This document shows positions 49,143-56,723 of a DNA stretch of 64,000 nucleotides, piece after piece. The stretch covers positions 47,501-111,500 of the forward strand of contig NZ_CAACUY010000009.1 in assembly GCF_900659615.1 (NCBI RefSeq). The letters are read 5' to 3'. Positions within the stretch are counted from its first letter, which is position 1. The number at the start of each line of letters is the position of its first letter. The position numbers and the translations under genes were made by a program. This DNA comes from Actinomadura fibrosa (lineage in GTDB: Bacteria > Actinomycetota > Actinomycetes > Streptosporangiales > Streptosporangiaceae). Under the pieces are notes generated by a model that was not told the origin of the DNA, did not search any database, and saw only the letters and a program-made list of their open reading frames with translations.

Positions 49143-49970
49143 TCAGCCGGGTGTCAGGTCTTGGAGGCCCACGACGCGCAGCAGTTCCAGCCGCTCGTAG
49201 GAGGTCGTGCCCGGACGGGCGGTGTGGATGATGAGCCGCTGGTCGTGCTCCGGGTTCAGCACGATCTCGCAGTCCAGTTCCATCAGGCCGACGACGGGGT
49301 GCTGGAAGCGTTTGACGTCGCCGCGGCGTACGGCGACGTGGTGGGCGTCCCAGAGGGCCGCGAACTCGTCGCTGCGGGCGTGCAGCCCGCGGACGAGCGC
49401 CGTGAGCCGCGCGTCGTGCGGACGGCGGGCGAGCGCGGCGCGCAGGTCCGCCACCGCCACGCGGGCGGCGCGGTCGCGGTCCTCGGCCGGGAACAGCTCC
49501 CGCGCGCGAGGATCGGTGAAGTAGCGCCAGACGATGTTCCGCTGCGCTTCGGGGAGGGCGGACGCGTCGCCGTGGAGCGCCTTGGCCATCGCGTTCTGCG
49601 CGAGGACGTCGCCGCCCTCGTCGACGATCTGGGCGGGGACGTCGGTCAGCCGGTCGAGGAGGAGGAGCAGGCCGGGGCGGACCTCGCCGGTGGTAGGCCG
49701 GTTGCGCGGGGGCTGCTCACCGGCCAGGTGGAACAGGTGGTCCCGCTCGTCGCCGCTCAGCCGCAGCGCGCGGGCGACGGCGGAGAGCATCTGCCGGGAC
49801 GGGCGCGAGCCCCTGGCCTGCTCCAGCCGGGTGTAGTGGTCGGTGGACATGCCCGCGAGCTGCGCCACCTCCTCGCGGCGCAGGCCCGGGGTGCGGCGCC
49901 GCACGCCCTGCGGCAGCCCCACGTCGGCGGGGACGAGCCGGGTGCGGCAGCGGCGCAGGAAGTCGGCCAT
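49143..49970 (-). CDS. XRE-family regulator with MmyB-like ligand domain
   Basis: A 275-residue protein. The HTH is at about residues 5-75: VGLPQGVRRRTPGLRREEVA, QLAGMSTDHYTRLEQARGSR and ALRLSGDERDHLFHLAGE. The C-terminal MmyB-like PAS-type domain has IVDEGGDVLAQNAMAKALHG, NIVWRYFTDPRARELFP and DCEIVLNPEHDQRLIIHTA. The pattern is common in actinomycete regulators divergent from oxidoreductase genes, as here with the aldo/keto reductase. The ATG at 49970 is chosen; GTG at 49985 is in frame. Confidence 0.93.
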   Translation of the reverse strand: MADFLRRCRTRLVPADVGLPQGVRRRTPGLRREEVAQLAGMSTDHYTRLEQARGSRPSRQMLSAVARALRLSGDERDHLFHLAGEQPPRNRPTTGEVRPGLLLLLDRLTDVPAQIVDEGGDVLAQNAMAKALHGDASALPEAQRNIVWRYFTDPRARELFPAEDRDRAARVAVADLRAALARRPHDARLTALVRGLHARSDEFAALWDAHHVAVRRGDVKRFQHPVVGLMELDCEIVLNPEHDQRLIIHTARPGTTSYERLELLRVVGLQDLTPG

Positions 49971-50108
49971 CTCGGTTCTGTCCACATGTCCATGATGCCC
50001 GGGACGCCGGACGCAGCCAGGGACAGATCGTCCCCGGATAAGGACGTCTCTCCCGCCGATCACCGCACCGGGGCACGCTGGGACCCCGCGAGGAAAGGAC
50101 GATCCCGC

Positions 50109-51131
50109 ATGCGGTACCGCACGCTCGGCCGGACCGGCATCCAGGTCAGCCCCTACGCGCTCGGCGCGCTGATGTTCGCCACGTCCGTCGGGAACCCCGA
50201 CCCCGACGACTCGGCCCGCATCATCCGCAAGGCGCTGGACGCGGGCATCAACCTCATCGACACCGCGGACGCCTACGGCGACTCCGAGGAGGTCGTCGGC
50301 AGGGCGCTCAAGGGGCGGCGGGACGACGTCGTCCTCGCGACCAAGGTGAGCCGACCGATGGGCGACGACCCCAACCGGCAGGGCGCCTCCCGGCGCTGGA
50401 TCATGACCGCGGTCGAGAACTCGCTGCGCCGCCTGCGGACCGACCGCATCGACCTCTACCAGATCCAGCGGCCGGACCCCGCCACGGACATCGAGGAGAC
50501 GCTCTCCGCGCTCACCGACCTGGTCCGCGCCGGGAAGGTCCGGGCCATCGGGACGTCCACGATGCCGGCGTCCGGAATCGTCGAGGCGCAGTGGGTCGCC
50601 GAGCGGCGCGGTCTGCAACGGTTTCACACCGAGCAGCCGCCGTACTCGCTGCTGGACCGCGGCATCGAGCGCGAGGTGCTGCCGGCCGCACAGCGCTACG
50701 GCGTCGGCACGCTGGTGTGGGGCCCGCTCGGGCAGGGGCTGCTCACCGGACGCGTCCGCAAGGGCCGACAGAACGAACTCCGCCGCGCCGGCCTCTTCAA
50801 GCACCTCAACGACGAGCGCCGTCTCGACGCCGCCGAGCGGTTCGCGTCGCTGGCCGCGGAGGCGGGCCTGCCGCCGGCCCACCTCGCCATGGCGTTCACG
50901 ATCGCCCATCCGGGCGTGACCAGCGCGCTCGTCGGACCGCGCACGATGAGCCACCTCGACGGCCTTCTCGCCGGCATGGACGTGGCGCTCACCGACGACG
51001 TCCTCGACCGGATCGACGAGATCGTCCCGCCGGGCACCGACGTCGGCGCGCTCGACCAGGCGTACGTGCCACCGGCCCTCCAGCAGGCGAGCCTTCGCCG
51101 CCGCCCCGCGAGCGAACGCACCGCCGCCTGA
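50109..51131 (+). CDS. Aldo/keto reductase with Gln at the usual catalytic His
   Basis: A 340-residue AKR. The NADPH-dependent barrel pattern is clear: RTLGRTGIQVSPYALG, GINLIDTADAYGDSEEVVG (catalytic Asp and Tyr), DVVLATKVSRP (Lys) and RIDLYQIQRPDPATDIEETL. In most members the last block is YQIHxxDP, with the fourth tetrad residue His; here it is Gln (codon CAG). AAAGGACG precedes the ATG. GGGAC/GTCCC arms (50020-50034) lie in the promoter shared with the XRE gene, which probably controls it. Confidence 0.93.
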   Translation: MRYRTLGRTGIQVSPYALGALMFATSVGNPDPDDSARIIRKALDAGINLIDTADAYGDSEEVVGRALKGRRDDVVLATKVSRPMGDDPNRQGASRRWIMTAVENSLRRLRTDRIDLYQIQRPDPATDIEETLSALTDLVRAGKVRAIGTSTMPASGIVEAQWVAERRGLQRFHTEQPPYSLLDRGIEREVLPAAQRYGVGTLVWGPLGQGLLTGRVRKGRQNELRRAGLFKHLNDERRLDAAERFASLAAEAGLPPAHLAMAFTIAHPGVTSALVGPRTMSHLDGLLAGMDVALTDDVLDRIDEIVPPGTDVGALDQAYVPPALQQASLRRRPASERTAA

Positions 51132-51141
51132 CCCGTCCCGG

Positions 51142-54100
51142 TCAGGATGGGGTTGCGAGCGGGTCGGCCGGCGGGTCCTGGGTGAGGAACGGGAGGGCGC
51201 CGGACGGGTCGTCGAACGGGTCCACGAAGCGTTCGGCCCAGCTCAGCACCGGTTCGAGCCAGCCGGTGACGCGCATCGTGCCCGCGACGTGCTCGATCTG
51301 CTCGTCCTCGTCGAAGCCGATCGCGACGACCGCGAGGTCGCGGTAGAACGAGGCGTGGTCGTCGTCGCCGTAGATCGCGGTGACGGCGAGCGGCCGGTTC
51401 CGTTCGAGCTCCATCGACAGCGGATGGCGGCGCAGCGCGCGGAGGCGGTGGCCGAGCCTCGGCTCCGGCGGCTGCTTGAGGCCGGGGAGCTGGTACTCCA
51501 GCGGCGGGGCCGGGGCGTGCTTGTCCGGGACGCCCCCGCCGTACGGGAACAGGCGGTCCATCTCGTGCAGCCAGCGGACCTGCGGGATGACCCACGCGGG
51601 CCCCGGCGCGCCGCCGGGCACGTCCTCGCCGCCGAGGAGCCTCTGCGCGACCCCGGCGACGGTTCCGGTGAGCTCGGACGGCGGGTAGGCGGTGCGGAGC
51701 GCCCGCGACCGGCGCGACACGGCCCGTTCGAGGACGGTCGCGAGGGCGCACTCGCGCAGCCGCGGCGCGAGGCGCGAGCAGGCGCGGCGCAGGTCGAGCG
51801 GGACGGCGGGCAGCCGGCGGTTCACGACGTGCGCGAGGACGAGCACGTCCGCCCAGAGCCGCAGCCACGCCCAGTCGGGATGCCCGGCGACGAGGTCGGC
51901 CTCCCGCAGCTCGTAGAGGGTGCATGCGCGCCCGGACCGGCACTCGCAGCCGCACGCGGCGGAGCGGCGGCCGTCCACGGGCGGCGGCGGGCCCGGCAGC
52001 TCCGCCTCCCGGCCCTCGCCGAGCGGGACGCTGACGCGCAGTGGGCGGTCCATGCCGTCCGCGAACACGGCGGCGACGCCGGGACGGAGCGACACGACCT
52101 CGCGCGACTGGTCGCCGTCGAGGTTCATCGCCGCGCCGACCTGCGCGCGGTCGTCGTGGGCGGGCAGCCGGTGCACGACCTTCAGCGCCGTGTTCTTGAT
52201 CACGTCCGGGACGAGCTTGGTCGGGATCTGCTCGGCGACGATGATGCCCTCGCCGTAGGCGCGGATCTCGGCGAGCATCCCGGCGAACAGCTCGACGGCG
52301 TGCGAGCTGGTGCGCTCCGGGCCGCGGTTGCGCAGCAGCCGGTGCGCCTCCTCGATGACGATGACGTGCCGCAGCGCGGGCCCGGTGGCGCGGTCGCGGC
52401 GGCGCTCGCGCATGCGCAGGTGCTCGACGATGCGGATGATGAGCGTCCCCATCAGGAACGCCTTGTCCTCGTCGTTCGCGACGTCCTCGATGGCGAGGAC
52501 GATGTTGTCGCGGAGCATGCCGCCGATGTCGGCGGGGTGGCCGCCCTCGAAGAACCGCCCGGCGGAGCCGATGCGCAGGGAGCGGAGCCGCACGTCCACG
52601 AACCCCTGCACGTCGGCCATCAGCTCGCGGCCGTACCCGACGTCCTGGATGACCTGGAGGGCGGCGTTCTGGAGCTGCTCCAGCGTCGGGACGGCGGGCT
52701 CGATCAGCGAACCGGGGACGCCGGCGCCCGTCACGACGTCCCAGCCGTTGGTCTCGTAGACGCGCTGGAGCGCCTGCGCCATGATCTGCGGGAACGGCTC
52801 CTCGGCGTCGAACGCGGCCTGGAACAGGGCCCGCACCATGTCGATGTGCGCCTGCACCGGGTAGCCGGGCTCGGGCGCGAGGGGGTTGACCGACAGCGGC
52901 ACCGACGCCGGGTCGGACGGGTTGACGACCGTGACCGGGCCGCCGAGGTCCTCGATGCGGCCCGCCATCGCCGCGTACTCCGACTTCGCGGGCTCGATCG
53001 CGAGCCACGGGATCCCGGCGCGGGTGAGCTGCTCCAGCAGGTGCCGGACGGTCTGCGACTTGCCCGCGCCGGTCGAGCCCGTCACGAACACGTGCCGGTT
53101 GATCGTGCTGCGCGGGACCGTGAAGCGGCCGACCTCGCGGTCCTGGCCGTCCAGGATGGCGCCGAGCTCGATCTCGCCCTCGCCGTCGGTCTCGGACGTC
53201 ACGTCGAAGTACCCGGCGTCGAGGACGCGCAGGCCCGGCACCTCGCGGCGCGGCAGCCCGGCCAGCGCGGCGAGCGCCCCGGCGGTCGCGGTGAACGGGA
53301 ACCGCTGCTCCGACTCGCTCATCGGGCGCAGCGGCGCGGGCGCGGCGTCCGGCCGGAGCATGTCGGCGAACGAGCCGCTGCCGTGCCCGGACCGCAGCCG
53401 GTAGGGGTGGTGGCCGAGCTCCATCGACCCGACGAGCACCGGCGCGATCTGGCCCAGCTCCGCCTGCGTCGCCGCGCCCGCGACGACCCGGACCTGCCAC
53501 AGGCCCGCCTCGCGGAACGCGTCCAGCTCGGCCAGCCGCTGGTCGGCGCGCGCGACGGCGAGCCGGGCCTGCTCGTCCTCGCCGCGGCGCAGCATCCGCA
53601 GCTCGTGGTGCAGCTCGCGCATCTCGGTGTCGATCAGCCGCTCGTCGCACGGGTCCGCGACGACGAACCAGCCGAACGGGCGCTCCATCAGCGTGACGAG
53701 CGTCGACTCGAACAGGCTGGCGCCGGCCTCGGTCCGGCCGACCTGCGGCGCGAGCCGGCCGGGGCAGCGCGTCCACGCCATCCGCTCGGCCTGCCGCAGC
53801 CATCCGTCGCCGATCGGGACGCCGCGGGCGCCGCTGGGGAACAGCAGCCCGTGCGCCTCGCCGTCCGCGGACCGCCGCCCTCCGGCGGCCGCGCCGCCGA
53901 GACGTCCCGAGCCGGGATGGCCGGAGCCCGTGTGGTCGGGGCCGCCGATCGGGCCCGCGTTCGTGATCAGTTCGAGGGGCGCGCCGCCGCCCGCAGACAG
54001 CCAGCCGACCACGAACGGGCGGCGCCGTCCCGCCGCCGACAGCGCGGCGGGGAGCACGCTGACGAAGTCCCATTCGGCGGACGCCTCCCGCTGCGGTGCC

Positions 54101-54297
54101 GGGATGGCCTGGATCCGGTACCAGGGCCCGGCCAGCGCCGGCACCTCGTCCGGGCCGCGCCCGCCCGCCGGAGCCGCCTCACCCGTGCCGGACGCCGGCC
54201 CGCGCCGGAAAGGGCCGCCCGGTCGCATGCTCGGAGGCATCCCCGGCGGACGTCCGGGCGGCATCCCTGGGGGCGGAGGACCTGGGGGCGTCGTCAC
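51142..54297 (-). CDS. HerA/VirB4-like P-loop ATPase
   Basis: A 1051-residue ATPase of the HerA/DUF87-VirB4 group. After a Pro-rich head and a large N-terminal domain, the motor has Walker A GSTGAGKSQTV (about 402-410), IEPAKSEYAAM, Walker B HVIVIEEAHRLL (about 645) and RAYGEGIIVAEQIPTKLVPD, VGAAMNL. A Cys cluster, CGCECRSGRAC, lies near residue 786, followed by a helical C-terminal domain. It starts with GTG at 54297, 65 bp after the partner gene. Partner and TM context suggest a membrane-linked pump for DNA or protein; no relaxase, NurA or SIR2 gene is adjacent. Confidence 0.85.
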   Translation of the reverse strand: MTTPPGPPPPGMPPGRPPGMPPSMRPGGPFRRGPASGTGEAAPAGGRGPDEVPALAGPWYRIQAIPAPQREASAEWDFVSVLPAALSAAGRRRPFVVGWLSAGGGAPLELITNAGPIGGPDHTGSGHPGSGRLGGAAAGGRRSADGEAHGLLFPSGARGVPIGDGWLRQAERMAWTRCPGRLAPQVGRTEAGASLFESTLVTLMERPFGWFVVADPCDERLIDTEMRELHHELRMLRRGEDEQARLAVARADQRLAELDAFREAGLWQVRVVAGAATQAELGQIAPVLVGSMELGHHPYRLRSGHGSGSFADMLRPDAAPAPLRPMSESEQRFPFTATAGALAALAGLPRREVPGLRVLDAGYFDVTSETDGEGEIELGAILDGQDREVGRFTVPRSTINRHVFVTGSTGAGKSQTVRHLLEQLTRAGIPWLAIEPAKSEYAAMAGRIEDLGGPVTVVNPSDPASVPLSVNPLAPEPGYPVQAHIDMVRALFQAAFDAEEPFPQIMAQALQRVYETNGWDVVTGAGVPGSLIEPAVPTLEQLQNAALQVIQDVGYGRELMADVQGFVDVRLRSLRIGSAGRFFEGGHPADIGGMLRDNIVLAIEDVANDEDKAFLMGTLIIRIVEHLRMRERRRDRATGPALRHVIVIEEAHRLLRNRGPERTSSHAVELFAGMLAEIRAYGEGIIVAEQIPTKLVPDVIKNTALKVVHRLPAHDDRAQVGAAMNLDGDQSREVVSLRPGVAAVFADGMDRPLRVSVPLGEGREAELPGPPPPVDGRRSAACGCECRSGRACTLYELREADLVAGHPDWAWLRLWADVLVLAHVVNRRLPAVPLDLRRACSRLAPRLRECALATVLERAVSRRSRALRTAYPPSELTGTVAGVAQRLLGGEDVPGGAPGPAWVIPQVRWLHEMDRLFPYGGGVPDKHAPAPPLEYQLPGLKQPPEPRLGHRLRALRRHPLSMELERNRPLAVTAIYGDDDHASFYRDLAVVAIGFDEDEQIEHVAGTMRVTGWLEPVLSWAERFVDPFDDPSGALPFLTQDPPADPLATPS

Positions 54298-54362
54298 CCC
54301 AGCATCCTTACGCGACCACCGCTCCAGCGCCACCGCCCCGGCGTCCGAAGGGGCGTGTTCGT

Positions 54363-56450
54363 CTAGTCGGACGGGGGTGGGTCGGCCTTGTGGCGGCCGT
54401 TGGTTCTGCGGGGCGGGACGATCCGGGGCGCGCGGCCGCCCGAGCCTCGGGGCAGCGCGTGACGGGCGCGCGGGGCCTGCGTGTAGCGGGGCGCCTGCGG
54501 ATAGCGGGGCTCGGGGAGCTCGGCGGGCGGCTCGTCCTCGGGCGCCGGGGCCGTGTCCTGAGGAGCCTCCGGGGCGGGCTCCTCCGCCTGGGCCAGCATC
54601 TCCTGTTCGCGGAGGTACTCCTCGAACTCCATGGAGTGCGCGGTGGGGAGCGTGATGATGCCCGGGTTCGCGTCCACGAGGAGGATGCGGCGGCCGGTGG
54701 CGCCCGCGTGGGTGAAGACCATCGCGGTCGGCGGGAGCTCCTGGAGCTGCGGCGGCTCGACCAGCAGCTCGCGGAAGCGCTGCTTGTCGGCGCGGCGCCG
54801 GGCGGCGACCGTGCGGCCCCAGGCGGTCGCGGAGCTGATCCCGGCGGCGAGGGCGGCGTCGTCGGCGACCGGGGCGGGCAGCGGGGACCACGCCGGGTCG
54901 GTGAGGCCGTCGCCGCGGAGCCGCGCGTACGCGACCGTGCTGGCGTAGCTCTCCCCGGCGAAGTCGAACAGCGTCTCGCCCGCCGAGTCGGTGATCTCGG
55001 CGACGAGCAGGGGCTGGTCGGTGCCGATGTGCTCGGCGGCGACACGGGCGTCCTCGGGGTTGCCGAGGCGCATGAAGCCGACCGCGGCGTGCCCGCGGCG
55101 GCCGAGGCGCTCGCGGACGTGCGGCGGGATCGACCGGTACATGAGCACGAGCCCGGTGCCGGTCGCCTCGCAGGCGTCGATCAGGCGGTCGAGGACGTCG
55201 CCGCGGAGCTTCTCGGCGCCGCACAGGAAGAGGGTGTGGTCCCAGCGTCCGCCGGGCGGGGACTCGCGGACCCGGTGGGTCAGCGCCGTGGTCACGTACG
55301 TGCCGAGGATCCGGTTCGTGAGCACGCCCGCGCGCCGGTCCATGGAGACGACGTGCAGCCGGGACGGCGGGAGCCGCACGGGCTCGGTGGCGAGCTTCTC
55401 CAGCTTGCGGAGCTGGGCTTCGAGGGCCCAGGCGCGGCGGACGACGATGCGGTCGGTGGCGTCCCGGCCGAACAGCGTCGCGATCCGCTCGTGCTGCTCG
55501 TCGGTGAGCAGGCCCTTGCGGAGGTCGTCGCGGGGGTCGCCGACCTGCGCGAGGACGCGCAGCGCCGCGGTGATCCCCGGGATCGTGGCGTCCGGCCCGA
55601 GCACCTCGATGATCCGTTCGAGGATCGAGTTGTCGAACGACAGGTCGCGGGTCCCGGACTGCTCCTCCCCCGCGCTGACCACGAGGGACAGGACGTCGGC
55701 GAGCGCCTCGGGACCGAGGCCGCGGGTGATGTCCAGCCGGGGCAGGTCGGCGGGCAGCACCCAGACGAGCGGGTCGTCGCCGCGGTCGGCGGCGAGGCGC
55801 AGCAGGTCGTGCGCGACGGCGCCCTCGGACAGGTCGATGACGGTGAGCCGGGCGCCGACGGCGAGGCGGGCGGCGCCCATGGTGGTGACGGCGGCGGACC
55901 AGCCCGCGAGCGTGCCGCCGACGATGTCGACCCGGTCGACCCCGGGCGGGACGGCGACGGGGTACCACTCGCGCTGGCTCTCGTAGGCGCGGTGCCGCCG
56001 CTCCCACTCGCGGTGGGCGTCGGCGTGGGCCTTCTCCGCGGCGGCGCGCTCCCGCTCGCGGGCGGCCTGCTCGCGCTCCTCCCGCTCGCGCTCCAGCGCG
56101 AGCCGCTCGCGGACGCCGCGCTCGTCGCGCCACAGCGCCCCGCCGGTGATGCCGAGGATGACCGCGCAGGCGAGCAGCCCGACGCCGGCGAACGCCCACG
56201 GCAGGACGCCGGCGGCGCCGCAGGCGAGGAAGAGCAGGACGCCGACGAGGGTGCCGCCCGCGGCGGTCCGCAGCGGGCGTCCCGCCATGTGCTCGGCCGG
56301 CCGCCGGTAGGGCGGCCGCGCCGGGGCCCGCTCGGCCTGCTCCGGCAGGCCGGGCGGCGGACCCGGGTCCGGGTGCACCTGCGCGTAGCGCCAGCCCACG
56401 TAGACGCGGTCGGCCTGTGTGAGCCGCGCCATCGCGGACCCGCTCGCCAT
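54363..56450 (-). CDS. Membrane-anchored coiled-coil protein with degenerate T4CP/FtsK-like ATPase domain
   Basis: A 695-residue protein. Residues 64-105 form two TM helices, 108-165 a charged coiled coil (RERLALEREREEREQAARE), then an ATPase-like domain. The P-loop position reads VGGTLAGWSAAV (about 177-188), where a Lys of GxGKS is Trp, followed by LTVIDLSEGAVAHDL. The Walker B position reads HTLFLCGAEKL, lacking the acidic pair. GLVLMYRSIPPHVRERLG and VGFMRLGNPEDARVAAEHIG match the C-terminal part of TraG/VirD4-type proteins. Likely a non-hydrolysing partner of the next gene. Start is uncertain (GTG 56459, ATG 56450, ATG 56432). Confidence 0.7.
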   Translation of the reverse strand: MASGSAMARLTQADRVYVGWRYAQVHPDPGPPPGLPEQAERAPARPPYRRPAEHMAGRPLRTAAGGTLVGVLLFLACGAAGVLPWAFAGVGLLACAVILGITGGALWRDERGVRERLALEREREEREQAARERERAAAEKAHADAHREWERRHRAYESQREWYPVAVPPGVDRVDIVGGTLAGWSAAVTTMGAARLAVGARLTVIDLSEGAVAHDLLRLAADRGDDPLVWVLPADLPRLDITRGLGPEALADVLSLVVSAGEEQSGTRDLSFDNSILERIIEVLGPDATIPGITAALRVLAQVGDPRDDLRKGLLTDEQHERIATLFGRDATDRIVVRRAWALEAQLRKLEKLATEPVRLPPSRLHVVSMDRRAGVLTNRILGTYVTTALTHRVRESPPGGRWDHTLFLCGAEKLRGDVLDRLIDACEATGTGLVLMYRSIPPHVRERLGRRGHAAVGFMRLGNPEDARVAAEHIGTDQPLLVAEITDSAGETLFDFAGESYASTVAYARLRGDGLTDPAWSPLPAPVADDAALAAGISSATAWGRTVAARRRADKQRFRELLVEPPQLQELPPTAMVFTHAGATGRRILLVDANPGIITLPTAHSMEFEEYLREQEMLAQAEEPAPEAPQDTAPAPEDEPPAELPEPRYPQAPRYTQAPRARHALPRGSGGRAPRIVPPRRTNGRHKADPPPSD

Positions 56451-56723
56451 GTCCGTCACGTCGGATGGCCCCTGGGTGTCGCGGGAAGTGAAGGAACGCC
56501 TGGGGGGTTGTCGGGTCGGTTCTTACACCACACAGGGTAAAGAGCTTGCCGGGATCGCGCGTCTCCTTCAATGGAACGAGCGCATTGATGACCGGCGTTC
56601 GCCGCCAATTCGGTCACCAGGGCTACCTGCGGGAAAGATCGGGCACCACACCGCACCCGGATGGCCGGATCCGGCCACGCTCTCCCGGCGCGGCGACCGC
56701 CCGAAACGGCGGTGCGGGACCGT

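Noticed and set aside
51289..54366. 1025-codon plus-strand open frame opposite the HerA-like ATPase
   Set aside because: Antisense shadow; the minus strand carries Walker A/B motifs.
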